Below are positions 7,744 to 17,989 of a stretch of 41,120 nucleotides of DNA, piece by piece; the first letter of the stretch is position 1; each line of letters starts with the position of its first letter. Position numbers and translations under genes: made by a program. The notes under the pieces are model-generated. The model saw only the letters and a program-made list of their open reading frames with translations, made no database searches and was not told the origin of the DNA. The DNA lies in the NCBI GenBank assembly GCA_030754235.1, contig JASMAS010000075.1:1-41120 (forward strand), given 5' to 3'. The stretch comes from Litorilituus sp. Lineage in GTDB: Bacteria; Pseudomonadota; Gammaproteobacteria; Enterobacterales; Alteromonadaceae.

Positions 7744-9174
7744 TTACTTCTTTTTCTTTACTGCTTTGGCGTTGGGTAAATCAGTAATTGAACCTTCGAA
7801 TATTTCAGCGGCTAAACCAATTGATTCATTCAAAGTAGGGTGAGCGTGAATAGTTAAACCAACATCTTCGGCATCAGCCCCCATTTCAACCGCCAAACAG
7901 ATTTCTCCAAGCATTTCGCCAGCATTAATACCCACAATAGCACCACCAAGAACACGACCTGTTTCTTTTTCAAAGATCATCTTAGTTTTTCCTTCAGTAC
8001 GTGCAGAAGCAATAGCACGACCAGAAGCCGCCCAAGGGAAGTTAGCCACTTCAATATTTAAACCTTGCTCTTTTGCTTCACGCTCAGTAACGCCAACCCA
8101 GGCCATTTCCGGATCAGTATAAGCAATTGAAGGGATACAACGGGGATCAAATTCATGTTTCTTGCCAGAGATAACTTCAGCAGCGCAATGAGCTTCATGT
8201 ACCGCTTTATGTGCAAGCATAGGTTGGCCAACAACATCTCCAATCGCAAAGATGTGAGGTACATTTGTACGCATTTCTTTAGAAACGTTAATGAAACCAC
8301 GTTCGTCAACATTGACGCCAGCTTTGTCAGCCGCAACTAAGTGACCGTTTGGTTTGCGGCCAACAGCGACTAAAATTTTGTCGTAACGTACTTGCTCTGC
8401 AGGTGCTTTTTTACCTTCAAAAGTAACGTATAAACCGTCATCTTTTGCTTCAACAGCAACCACTTTAGTAGACAACATAATGTTGAACTTCTTCTTGTTG
8501 TAGTTGTTGTAAATTTTAACGATATCTTTATCAGCAGCTGGTACTAATTGGTCAGCAAATTCAACAACAGATACATTTGAACCTAGCGCAGAGTAAACAG
8601 TGCCCATTTCTAAACCAATGATACCGCCACCTAGTACTAGCATCTCTTCTGGAACATCTTTAAGTTCTAAAGCACCCGTTGAGTCGATAACACGTGGGTC
8701 ATCATTTGGAATAAAGGGTAAATCAATTACCGAAGAGCCACAGGCGATAATGGCATTATCAAATGTGATGGTAGTTTTGCCGTCGCTGCCTTCAACGTCA
8801 ATAGTTTTGTCAGAAGTGAATGAACCAACACCGGTAACAGTTTTAACTTTACGTGCTTTTGACATGCCGCCTAAGCCACCAGTTAATTGACCAATGACCT
8901 CTTCTTTCCAGCCACGAATTTTATCTAAATCAATTTCAGGCTTACCAAAAGTAACACCGTGAGATGCCATTGCTGCTGCATCATCAATAACTTTAGCTAC
9001 GTGGAGTAATGCTTTAGAAGGGATGCAACCAACGTTTAAACAAACGCCACCTAAAGTTGCACGGCTCTCTACTAATACTACCTCTAAGCCTAAATCAGCT
9101 GCGCGAAATGCTGCAGAATAGCCACCAGGGCCTGCACCTAATACTACTACTTGAGTTTTGATATTGTTACTCAT
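7744..9174 (-). CDS. lpdA: Dihydrolipoyl dehydrogenase (E3)
   Basis: FAD flavoprotein that reoxidises dihydrolipoyl groups with NAD+ for the pyruvate and 2-oxoglutarate dehydrogenase complexes. It is 476 aa from the ATG at 9174. Visible are the FAD-binding VVVLGAGPGGYSAA, the redox-active disulfide in GGVCLNVGCIPSK, the NAD-binding LGGGIIGLEMG, the second FAD motif IFAIGDVVGQPML, and the catalytic HAHPTLNESIG near the C-terminus. I reject an upstream TTG at 9186, because GAGG lies eight bases before the ATG. It ends the pdhR-aceE-aceF operon, but a 171-base gap with a strong hairpin separates it from aceF, so it may also have its own expression level. Confidence 0.97.
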   Translation of the reverse strand: MSNNIKTQVVVLGAGPGGYSAAFRAADLGLEVVLVESRATLGGVCLNVGCIPSKALLHVAKVIDDAAAMASHGVTFGKPEIDLDKIRGWKEEVIGQLTGGLGGMSKARKVKTVTGVGSFTSDKTIDVEGSDGKTTITFDNAIIACGSSVIDLPFIPNDDPRVIDSTGALELKDVPEEMLVLGGGIIGLEMGTVYSALGSNVSVVEFADQLVPAADKDIVKIYNNYNKKKFNIMLSTKVVAVEAKDDGLYVTFEGKKAPAEQVRYDKILVAVGRKPNGHLVAADKAGVNVDERGFINVSKEMRTNVPHIFAIGDVVGQPMLAHKAVHEAHCAAEVISGKKHEFDPRCIPSIAYTDPEMAWVGVTEREAKEQGLNIEVANFPWAASGRAIASARTEGKTKMIFEKETGRVLGGAIVGINAGEMLGEICLAVEMGADAEDVGLTIHAHPTLNESIGLAAEIFEGSITDLPNAKAVKKKK

Positions 9175-9258
9175 GCTTATCCTCAAATTATAATTTGTAT
9201 GATGATAAGCAATGTTTCACTATCATCATTTGCTTGTTGTTTATAACGAAATATATAT

Positions 9259-9298
9259 TGTTGGCGATTTTACTCTTTGCTAAGTAAAATCGCCAATA
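9259..9298 (-). repeat. Strong hairpin between aceF and lpdA
   Basis: TTGGCGATTTTAC (9261-9273) and GTAAAATCGCCAA (9284-9296) pair perfectly with a 10-base loop. On the transcribed minus strand no T-run follows, so full termination is unlikely. It could stabilise the aceEF message, cause partial read-through, or be a protein site. Confidence 0.8.
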
Positions 9299-9345
9299 CT
9301 AATTAACAAGAGACGACAAAATTGCACTCTTATTGATTTAGCTTA

Positions 9346-10998
9346 CTACAGAACTAACTTACGAATGTCAGACATTACCCCAGCTAAATGTACAGTAAAG
9401 CGTGCGGCAAGTGCGCCATCAATAACACGGTGATCGTAAGACATTGATAACGGAAGCATAAGTTTAGGTTCAAACTCTTTACCATTCCACTTAGGTTTCA
9501 TTTCAGATTTAGATACACCTAAAATTGCCACTTCTGGTGCATTAACGATTGGCGTAAACGCCGTACCGCCAATGCCGCCTAGGCTAGAAATTGTAAAGCA
9601 GCCACCCTGCATGTCAGCAGCTTTTAACTTGCCATCACGTGCTTTCATGCTAATTTCAAGTAATTCACGTGATAACTGGTGAATACCTTTTTTATCTACG
9701 TCACGTACTACTGGTACGACTAATCCGTTTGGTGTATCAACCGCAACACCAATGTGGATGTATTTTTTCAAAATTAAGCTTTCGCCATCTTCACTTAAGC
9801 TTGAGTTAAACGTTGGGAAGGCACGTAATGCATCAGCAGCAGCTTTTAAAATAAATACTAATGGCGTAATTTTAAAACCGAGTTTTTGCTTTTCACAAAC
9901 AACATTTTGTTCTTTGCGGAATGCTTCAACATTGGTGATATCAGCTTCATCAAATTGGGTAACATGAGGAATAGTTACCCAGTTACGGTGTAAGAATGGG
10001 CCAGATATTTTTTGAATACGCGATAGTGACTTGGTTTCAATTTCGCCGAATTTTGAAAAATCGATTTGTTTGGCACTAATAACTTGTAAACCACCTTCAC
10101 CTGCGGCAACTGAGCTACCAGCATTGGCTTTTGGACGAGAAAGTTCATATTTAACATAAGATTGAACATCTTCTTTTAAAATACGATCCTTGTTACCCGT
10201 GCCCTTGACCAAGGTTAAATCGACACCGAACTCACGGGCTATGCGACGAATTGAAGGTGAGCTATAGATTGCGCCTTTACTGCTTGTACCTGATTGTGGG
10301 TGATGAGGTACAGGAGAGCTGACCGGTGCTGTGGTTGGTGCAACTTTGGCTGGTGCTGCAACTGGAGCTGGCTTAGATGCAGCTTTGGTTACCGGCATAT
10401 CCACTGGGGCGCCGTTTGATGTTTCAAGTGTAATAACAAGGCTACCTTGTTTGACTTTGTCACCGACATTGATGAAAACTTCTTTAACAGTACCGGTATG
10501 CGTTGAAGGTACATCCATAGTCGCTTTGTCAGTTTCAAGTGTGATTAAACCATCTTCTTCTTCGATTGCATCACCAGCACTGATCAGGACGTCAATCACG
10601 TCAACTTCACCCTCTTCACCAATATCAGGTACTGCGACTTCAATCACTGCGGATGCAACAGCTACCGGAGCAGGTGCTATAACTTCAGCAACAGGAGCTT
10701 CAATAGCGGTTTGAACTACAGGTGCTGCTTCGGCTACTGGTGCTTTCTCAGCCACGGCTTCGCCAGTAGCACAGATTTCTCCGATAACATCACCTTCTTT
10801 GATTTTATCGCCAACGGATACACTAAGGCTCGTTAAAGTACCTGCAAATGGGGCAGGAATATCCATTGACGCTTTATCGGTTTCAACGCTAACAATACCT
10901 TCATCAGCTTCGAGAGCGTCGCCTACGGCAGCACATATTTCGATGATTTCTACTTCTTCGCCGCCCACGTCGGGGACTAGAATTTTTTCATTAGACAT
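9346..10998 (-). CDS. aceF: Pyruvate dehydrogenase E2, dihydrolipoyl acetyltransferase
   Basis: Core of the pyruvate dehydrogenase complex; transfers acetyl from lipoyl to CoA. The 550-aa protein has two lipoyl domains with the modified lysines Lys42 (ETDKASM) and Lys158 (ETDKATM), Ala/Pro-rich linkers, an E1/E3-binding domain near 245-285 (SPSIRRIAREFGVDL), and the catalytic domain with the C-terminal SYDHRVIDGA. E. coli AceF has three lipoyl domains and 630 aa, so this is a two-lipoyl version. It starts 26 bases after aceE. Confidence 0.97.
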   Translation of the reverse strand: MSNEKILVPDVGGEEVEIIEICAAVGDALEADEGIVSVETDKASMDIPAPFAGTLTSLSVSVGDKIKEGDVIGEICATGEAVAEKAPVAEAAPVVQTAIEAPVAEVIAPAPVAVASAVIEVAVPDIGEEGEVDVIDVLISAGDAIEEEDGLITLETDKATMDVPSTHTGTVKEVFINVGDKVKQGSLVITLETSNGAPVDMPVTKAASKPAPVAAPAKVAPTTAPVSSPVPHHPQSGTSSKGAIYSSPSIRRIAREFGVDLTLVKGTGNKDRILKEDVQSYVKYELSRPKANAGSSVAAGEGGLQVISAKQIDFSKFGEIETKSLSRIQKISGPFLHRNWVTIPHVTQFDEADITNVEAFRKEQNVVCEKQKLGFKITPLVFILKAAADALRAFPTFNSSLSEDGESLILKKYIHIGVAVDTPNGLVVPVVRDVDKKGIHQLSRELLEISMKARDGKLKAADMQGGCFTISSLGGIGGTAFTPIVNAPEVAILGVSKSEMKPKWNGKEFEPKLMLPLSMSYDHRVIDGALAARFTVHLAGVMSDIRKLVL

Positions 10999-11024
10999 GT
11001 TCTTTTCCTTATTCTAGTCGTGGC

Positions 11025-13703
11025 TTAAGCGTAAAGTGGATTAAGTTTATCACTGTCGATGTTAAAGCGTTTAATCGCTTCACTCACAACACTGCGCTTA
11101 ACCTCACCACGATTTGACAGTTCAAATAACGCGGCAACAACAATGTAGTTTTGATCTACTTCGAAATGTTGACGTAAATTATCACGGCTATCACTACGAC
11201 CAAAACCATCAGTACCCAAACAACGATACTCTGTATCTAGGTAGGCACGCACCTGGTCTGAATAGTTTTTAATGTAATCAGTGGCGGCAATGGCAGGACC
11301 GGCATCTTTAGAGATAACGCTAGAAATATAAGGAACTCGCTGCTTACTTTCTGGATGAAGCATGTTCCAACGCGTAACATCTTGACCATCACGAGCTAAT
11401 TCATTAAATGAAGTTACTGAGTAAACATCACTTGAGATATTATAGTCATTAGCTAAAATCTGTGCGGCTTGACGAACTTTCTGCAATATTGTCCCTGAGC
11501 CCATTAACTGAACATTAGCAATGGCTTTCTTCTTCGTCGCGACTTGCTCTAATTGGTAAATACCTTTGATAATTTGATCGCTAATATCTTTTGTCTCAGG
11601 AATTGCAGGATGCTGATAGTTTTCATTCATTAAAGTCAGGTAGTAGAATACATTCTCGTTTTCTTCATACATACGGCGTAAACCATCTCGCACGATAACA
11701 GCAATCTCATAACCGTAAGTTGGATCATAAGTAACACAGTTAGGAATTAATCCCGCTTGCACATGAGAATGACCGTCTTGGTGTTGTAAACCTTCACCGT
11801 TTAGCGTTGTTCTACCCGCTGTTGCACCTAATAAGAAACCACGTGCTTGGCTATCGCCAGCCGCCCATGCCAAATCACCCACACGTTGGAAACCAAACAT
11901 TGAGTAGTACACATAGAAAGGAATAGTCGTAGCGTTACAGGTTGAGTATGAAGTACCAGAAGCAACCCATGATGCCATTGCCCCGAGCTCATTAATACCT
12001 TCTTGTAATACTTGACCTTTTTTGTCTTCACGGTAGTAAGCAACTTGGTCAGCATCTTGTGGAACGTATTTTTGCCCTTCATTAGCATAAATACCTACTT
12101 GGCGGAATAAACCTTCCATACCAAATGTACGTGCTTCATCAGGAATGATAGGCACAATACGTTTACCTATTTTTTTATCTTTTAACAAGCTGTTGAGCAC
12201 TCTTACAAAAGTCATTGTTGATGATACTTCACGGTCACCAGAGCCTTTTGTGATAGCATCAAAAGATTTTAATGGTGGTATCTCCATTGATTCTTCTGGT
12301 TGCTGACGACGTGCTGGTAATGAACCACCAAGTGCTTCACGGCGAGCTTTCATGTACTTATATTCTTCGCTGTCTTCTGGGAATTGGAAGAATGGTAAAT
12401 CTTCAATGTCATCATCGCTAATTGGCATATTGAAACGATCACGGTAATGCTTGATTGACTCAACATCCATTTTCTTAACGTTATGAGCAATATTTAATGC
12501 TTCACCTGAAGCTCCTAAACCGAAACCTTTTACGGTTTTAGCTAGAATAACTGTTGGGCGACCTTTAGTGTTCATGGCTTTTTCATAAGCAGCATAAACT
12601 TTAACAGGATCATGACCACCACGGTTTAAGCGCCAAATATCCTTATCAGACATATTAGCAACCATGGCTTCAGTTTCAGGGTATTTGTTAAAGAAATGCT
12701 CACGGGTGTATTTCCCGCCTTTGGCTTTACAATTTTGGTACTCACCATCAACCGTTTCGTTCATTAACTGTAATAATTTACCTGAGGTATCACGAGCTAA
12801 TAGTTGATCCCAGTAGCTACCCCAAATAACTTTTACAACTTCCCAGCCAGCGCCACGAAATGTACCTTCAAGTTCTTGAATGATTTTACCATTACCGCGC
12901 ACAGGGCCATCTAAACGCTGTAAGTTACAGTTAATGATAAAAGTTAAATTATCCAGTCCTTCACGAGATGCTAAGCCGATAGCACCTAATGACTCTGGCT
13001 CATCAGTTTCACCATCACCTAAGAAACAGTATACACGTTGACCAGAACAATCTTTAATACCACGGTTTGTTAAGTATTTTAAGAAACGGGCTGTGTAAAT
13101 AGCTTGTAGTGGACCTAAGCCCATAGAAACGGTTGGGAACTGCCAGAAATCATCCATCAAATGCGGGTGAGGGTAAGAGGATAAACCTTTACCATCACAC
13201 TCTTGACGGAAGTTTGCCATTTGTTCTTCAGTTAAACGGCCTTCTAAAAAAGCACGAGCATAAATACCTGGAGATATATGGCCTTGAGCAAAAATAAAAT
13301 CGCCACCATCTTTTTCTGTAGCCGCTTTAAAGAAGTGGTTAAAACCCACATCATATAATGTTGAACTTGAGGCAAAACTACCAATATGACCACCGAGCTC
13401 TAAATTTTTCTTAGACGCACGAAGTACTAAGGCTAGTGCATTCCAGCGAATAGCAGCACGAATACGTGATTCTATCGTTTGATCCGCAGGCATATGAGGC
13501 TCTTGGCCAGGGGAAATAGTATTCACATAAGCCGTTGTCGCATCAAATGGTAAATGAGTACCACCACGACGAGCACGGTCAATCAATGTTTCTAACAGAT
13601 AATGGGCTCGTTCTGGGCCTTCATTTTCTAATACCGCTTCCATTGACTCTAACCACTCCTGGGTTTCTAGTGAATCAATATCGATGTTTGGTAGATCTGA
13701 CAT
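11025..13703 (-). CDS. aceE: Pyruvate dehydrogenase E1, homodimeric type
   Basis: Thiamin diphosphate enzyme that decarboxylates pyruvate and acetylates the E2 lipoyl group. At 892 aa it matches the single-chain E1 of gammaproteobacteria (887 aa in E. coli). The ThDP-binding stretch is visible as GDGETDEPES followed by NLTFIINCNLQRLDGPVRGN. Other typical segments are FAQGHISPGIYARAFLEGR and GEGLQHQDGHSH. It lies 64 bases after pdhR and 26 bases before aceF, in one operon. Confidence 0.97.
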   Translation of the reverse strand: MSDLPNIDIDSLETQEWLESMEAVLENEGPERAHYLLETLIDRARRGGTHLPFDATTAYVNTISPGQEPHMPADQTIESRIRAAIRWNALALVLRASKKNLELGGHIGSFASSSTLYDVGFNHFFKAATEKDGGDFIFAQGHISPGIYARAFLEGRLTEEQMANFRQECDGKGLSSYPHPHLMDDFWQFPTVSMGLGPLQAIYTARFLKYLTNRGIKDCSGQRVYCFLGDGETDEPESLGAIGLASREGLDNLTFIINCNLQRLDGPVRGNGKIIQELEGTFRGAGWEVVKVIWGSYWDQLLARDTSGKLLQLMNETVDGEYQNCKAKGGKYTREHFFNKYPETEAMVANMSDKDIWRLNRGGHDPVKVYAAYEKAMNTKGRPTVILAKTVKGFGLGASGEALNIAHNVKKMDVESIKHYRDRFNMPISDDDIEDLPFFQFPEDSEEYKYMKARREALGGSLPARRQQPEESMEIPPLKSFDAITKGSGDREVSSTMTFVRVLNSLLKDKKIGKRIVPIIPDEARTFGMEGLFRQVGIYANEGQKYVPQDADQVAYYREDKKGQVLQEGINELGAMASWVASGTSYSTCNATTIPFYVYYSMFGFQRVGDLAWAAGDSQARGFLLGATAGRTTLNGEGLQHQDGHSHVQAGLIPNCVTYDPTYGYEIAVIVRDGLRRMYEENENVFYYLTLMNENYQHPAIPETKDISDQIIKGIYQLEQVATKKKAIANVQLMGSGTILQKVRQAAQILANDYNISSDVYSVTSFNELARDGQDVTRWNMLHPESKQRVPYISSVISKDAGPAIAATDYIKNYSDQVRAYLDTEYRCLGTDGFGRSDSRDNLRQHFEVDQNYIVVAALFELSNRGEVKRSVVSEAIKRFNIDSDKLNPLYA

Positions 13704-13767
13704 ATTGCGTTGTCTCCAATAGTATTTTGTTAAATATTTAGTTGCATTAGCTTTGTTTAGTTAGCTA

Positions 13768-14514
13768 TTACATTCGCCTCATAGACCTTTCCATGCGACT
13801 GTGTTCTTGAGTTAGCTTTAAAAGTACTTCTTCAATAAAAGCAAGATGTCTGTGGCTTGCACCCCATGCTTTTTGTGGCTTTCCGCTAATAATTGCCTCA
13901 AGTAAATTTTTTCGGTAGTCAGTTATTTTGCTAAAAATTTCAGGCTTTTTTGATAGCATGGTTAAATTCTGTTCAATGTTATCAATAAGCAGTGCTGACA
14001 TACTGCGACCTATATGTAAAATAACAGCATTATGTGAGGCCGCACATATTGCTAAGTAAAACTCATAAACAGCCTTGGCTTCTTCGCGATAATCGTCTTC
14101 TAATTGACAGCTACCTATAAGGTCGTGCTTAGTTTGAATAAGAGTAAAGTCGGCACTAGTACCACGCATTGCTGCATAATAGGAAGCCATTCCCTCTATG
14201 CCATGGCGAAATTCCAATAAATCAAATTGTGATTCAGTATTATTTGCCATTAACTCAAATAGCGGATCAGCAAAGGATTTCATAATCGCTTTACTGACAA
14301 AGGTGCCGCCACCTTGCTTTCGTGTTACCAAGCCCTTTGCTTCAAGTTTTTGTATCGCCTCCCGAAGAGAAGGGCGTGATACTTGAAATTGAGACGCTAA
14401 TTCACGCTCGGGTAATAGCTTTTCTCCGGGCTGCAAACTGCCCTCAATAATCATATTTTCTAACTGCGCTAAAATAACGTCAGATAACTTTTGTTGTTTT
14501 AATGGCTGTGGCAT
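13768..14514 (-). CDS. pdhR: GntR/FadR-family repressor of pyruvate dehydrogenase
   Basis: A 248-aa regulator with an N-terminal winged helix (about 10-75: LQPGEKLLPERELASQFQVSRPSLREAIQKLE is its core, cited here by key residues P27, E31, R47, R51 approximately) and an all-helical FCD ligand domain. In E. coli PdhR binds pyruvate and releases its operator. Here it is the first gene of pdhR-aceE-aceF-lpdA, and a perfect PdhR box lies 70 bases upstream, so autoregulation of the operon is expected. Confidence 0.95.
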   Translation of the reverse strand: MPQPLKQQKLSDVILAQLENMIIEGSLQPGEKLLPERELASQFQVSRPSLREAIQKLEAKGLVTRKQGGGTFVSKAIMKSFADPLFELMANNTESQFDLLEFRHGIEGMASYYAAMRGTSADFTLIQTKHDLIGSCQLEDDYREEAKAVYEFYLAICAASHNAVILHIGRSMSALLIDNIEQNLTMLSKKPEIFSKITDYRKNLLEAIISGKPQKAWGASHRHLAFIEEVLLKLTQEHSRMERSMRRM

Positions 14515-14570
14515 TAACAGTGAAACCTTTTATTTTTAGCGATTTATTTATACAGTAAATAATTGTGCTA

Positions 14571-14600
14571 ATATTATCTGGTAAATTGGTATTACCAATT
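14571..14600 (-). promoter_or_regulatory. pdhR promoter with perfect PdhR operator
   Basis: The 17-bp palindrome AATTGGTATTACCAATT at 14584-14600 matches the E. coli PdhR consensus (ATTGGTnnnACCAAT) at every fixed base. On the minus strand a TAATAT at 14576-14571 fits a -10 element and TTGGTA at 14598-14593 fits a -35 element with 16 bases between. The operator thus overlaps the -35, as expected for pyruvate-relieved repression. Operator match is seen directly; promoter assignment is inferred. Confidence 0.9.
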
Positions 14601-14943
14601 AAATTCTGGTTTTAAAAATACCAAACAAACGCCATGGTTTCAAGGTAATTTAGTTGAATGTAGTGGTGAAAGCAAGTAAAAAAACAAAATATAAAATGAG
14701 GTGTTGATGAGTGAAAGGTTTAAACGATCGTTTAATTCAAGTGTTTGATTCGGGTGTTTGAATTTAATGGTAAGACCAATTTCGGTTGGTGAAATATTGT
14801 TTTTGTCGGGGATGGTTTGCGACGATAGGATATGTAAAACCTGCACGCAAACTCAGCGTAAAAACTGTAATGTGGGCAGGCTTCAAGTAAACAAAGTTGA
14901 GTATCGAATGTGATTAATTTATTAGCGAGCTGCTTAAAAGTGC
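14601..14943. other. Non-coding gap between pdhR promoter and ampE end
   Basis: Minus-strand frames of 68 and 99 codons are open here, but one overlaps the end of ampE and neither resembles a known protein or has a clear ribosome binding site. I see no convincing gene, terminator or repeat. Confidence 0.5.
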
Positions 14944-15864
14944 TTAGCTTAAAACACCTAGTAGTGTCATTGCTGCAATAACGGCTAATATAAGCAATAC
15001 ATTTCGTTTGGCTAAACTCACAAGTAAGCATGGTTCAGCTGTGCTGTCATCATTATCAATTGTTATATCTTCAGACTTTTGAGCGACGTCAATTAAAACT
15101 TTGTGGCTGGGTTTAGTAAAGTCAAATAGGCTCTCTAGCCATACGGGTAATGCTTTAGAAAAATGGCCGATGAACATATAGCCAAATGAGGTGATGCGTA
15201 CAGGAAACCAATCAAGGTAAAAAAGGACATGTTGATAATTTTTACAACCTGCGGTTATATTAGGGACGTTATCTTGTTCAGTGTCTGTGGTAATGGTTTC
15301 TCGTTGGTCAATATTCTCATGTTTTTCGCTAGCTTCTTCGGTATCCAATTTCTCATTATGTTGTTGCTCTATTGCGGTGGTGAGTAATCGGTAAAAAATA
15401 GCTCCCGGTGCACCAAAGACAACAAAAAAAAGCATAATTGCAATGTAATAACGATAATTTAACCAAATTAGTGCCTGCCCAAAACCTATTGTAGGTAGGT
15501 TTTTATCTTGTAGTAATTGTTGATGGCACAATTCACTGGTGGTTTTCTCACCGCGAAAGGCGGCCTGTAAGAATTGTTTATAACTGTCTCTAACGGTTTC
15601 GCAGCCTAAAGTGATGATGAGTATCAGTGTTGAAATAATTAAATGTAAAAGTCCATCATCTACTAGAGCTAAAACACCATAAACAACCATAACAGGGAGT
15701 AGGAGAAATAGCGTATAACCTTGAGGGCTATCTTTAAGCCGTGACAAAAAATTATTCATGCTAAAAAAGTTTACATATTGCCGATAATAATTGTCAAAGC
15801 TCCATAGTGAAGAAGAAAGTGACTTTTCAGCCCCTAGCGCAATCAGTAAACTTATTAAACTCAT
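14944..15864 (-). CDS. ampE: AmpE-like inner membrane protein
   Basis: A 306-aa membrane protein. Hydrophobic stretches are seen near residues 53-70, 73-90, 145-165 and at the C-terminus (NVLLILAVIAAMTLLGVL). The N-terminal part with LWSFDNYYRQY and the segment FYRLL followed by a polar region match the AmpE family, which E. coli co-expresses with AmpD. The biochemical role is not settled; a link to beta-lactamase induction and cell-wall sensing was proposed. It starts 5 bases after ampD, in the conserved ampD-ampE order. Confidence 0.88.
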   Translation of the reverse strand: MSLISLLIALGAEKSLSSSLWSFDNYYRQYVNFFSMNNFLSRLKDSPQGYTLFLLLPVMVVYGVLALVDDGLLHLIISTLILIITLGCETVRDSYKQFLQAAFRGEKTTSELCHQQLLQDKNLPTIGFGQALIWLNYRYYIAIMLFFVVFGAPGAIFYRLLTTAIEQQHNEKLDTEEASEKHENIDQRETITTDTEQDNVPNITAGCKNYQHVLFYLDWFPVRITSFGYMFIGHFSKALPVWLESLFDFTKPSHKVLIDVAQKSEDITIDNDDSTAEPCLLVSLAKRNVLLILAVIAAMTLLGVLS

Positions 15865-15869
15865 ATTTT

Positions 15870-16487
15870 TTACCTTGTTTTTTCTTTTGTTTTCTGTAAG
15901 AGTTGATGAAAATACGACCAGTTAAATGCTCGGCCAGGATCTGTTTTTCTCCCTGGCGCTATATCACAATGGCCAACAATATTATCATGACAGATTAATG
16001 GATATTGTTGTTGCAAGCATAGGGTTAATTGAGCTAATTGTTGGTATTGAACATCCTGATAAGGAATGTCGTCTGTACCTTCAAGCTCTATACCAATAGA
16101 AAAATCATTACATTTTTCTCTATTGTTAAAAATCGATATGCCAGCATGCCAAGCATTGTCGTCAAAAGAGACATATTGAATGATACTGCCATCACGCCTA
16201 ATTAAGCAATGGGCTGAAACTTTTAATTGAGCTAAATCTGCGAAGCTAGGATGTGCGTTAGGGTCAATTTTTCCTAAAAAGAGCTCGGAGATATGATTCG
16301 TTCCAAAGACACCTGCTGGCAGTGATATATTATGAATCACCAATAAGCTGATTTTATCTTCTTGACAACGCGTGCTGAAAAAATCAGACTTATGCTGTTC
16401 AACACCCGACAACCAGCCATTATTTATGGCAGTTTTTGGTAGTAAATTCTTACTATTTTCAGCTTTGTGTTGCTTACTTAAGGGCAT
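15870..16487 (-). CDS. ampD: 1,6-anhydro-N-acetylmuramyl-L-alanine amidase
   Basis: Cytosolic zinc amidase that cleaves peptide from anhydromuropeptides during wall recycling. The 205-aa protein has the zinc ligand His in LLVIHNISLP, and the His and Asp in GHCDIAPGRKTDPG. The catalytic Glu is in SIGIELEGTD, and WHAG is also conserved. It is about 20 residues longer than E. coli AmpD at the N-terminus; no signal peptide is present, as expected. Its start is 44 bases from the divergent protease gene. Confidence 0.93.
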   Translation of the reverse strand: MPLSKQHKAENSKNLLPKTAINNGWLSGVEQHKSDFFSTRCQEDKISLLVIHNISLPAGVFGTNHISELFLGKIDPNAHPSFADLAQLKVSAHCLIRRDGSIIQYVSFDDNAWHAGISIFNNREKCNDFSIGIELEGTDDIPYQDVQYQQLAQLTLCLQQQYPLICHDNIVGHCDIAPGRKTDPGRAFNWSYFHQLLQKTKEKTR

Positions 16488-16531
16488 ACAATAACGATTC
16501 TTTTCAATTTTTTACCTATATTAACTTTATT

Positions 16532-17053
16532 ATGACTGAAGATGACTCAACAAACAAAATTGGAAAAACATTTGTTTGGCTTGCGTGGATTTTTGCAATT
16601 ATTTTATTGATGTTTGCCTTTGAAAGTGTGCTTGAAGAACAATATAATCCTAATAGCCAACCACAAGTGAGTTTGAACAGCTCAGGGTTAGCTGAAGTAA
16701 TTTTAAAACAAAACAGGCAAGGACATTATCTTAGCAAAGGAACTATTAATGAGGCACCAGTGACGTTTTTACTGGATACCGGCGCTACGCAAGTCTCTAT
16801 TCCGGCTTCAGTGGCTGATAGGTTACAGCTTGATAGTTATGGCAGTTATCTTGTGCAAACTGCTAATGGCACTGTAACGGTTTATAGAACAAAAATAGAT
16901 CAACTTAGCATTGGCAATATTTTTCTGTATAATGTTGCCGCGCATATTAACCCCGCAATGAAAAGTGAAGAAATTTTACTGGGTATGAGTGCTTTGAAAA
17001 AAGTTGAATTTAGCCAAAAAGGCAAACAACTTACTTTACGAGAATACCCCTAA
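16532..17053 (+). CDS. Membrane-anchored retropepsin-like aspartic protease
   Basis: A 173-aa protein from the ATG at 16532. One transmembrane helix (about 13-29, VWLAWIFAIILLMFAF) is followed by a domain with the single aspartic protease motif FLLDTGATQVSIP and the later LLGMSALKKVEF, typical of the TIGR02281/clan AA bacterial family. Such proteins would dimerise to form one active site, here likely on the periplasmic side. An open frame from 16436 adds 32 residues but overlaps ampD and gives no membrane or domain feature. nadC follows 12 bases later, so the two may be co-transcribed. Substrate unknown. Confidence 0.85.
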   Translation: MTEDDSTNKIGKTFVWLAWIFAIILLMFAFESVLEEQYNPNSQPQVSLNSSGLAEVILKQNRQGHYLSKGTINEAPVTFLLDTGATQVSIPASVADRLQLDSYGSYLVQTANGTVTVYRTKIDQLSIGNIFLYNVAAHINPAMKSEEILLGMSALKKVEFSQKGKQLTLREYP

Positions 17054-17062
17054 CAGGAATAA

Positions 17063-17971
<909 letters not shown>

Positions 17972-17989
17972 CGATATATGACGAGTTAA

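Noticed and set aside
10331-11017. Plus-strand Ala/Ser/Thr-rich open frames over aceF
   Set aside because: Mirror of the Ala/Pro-rich lipoyl linkers of aceF on the other strand.
14640-15031. Minus-strand open frames of 68 and 99 codons between pdhR and ampE
   Set aside because: One overlaps the ampE 3' end in another frame, and neither has family resemblance or a clear ribosome binding site.
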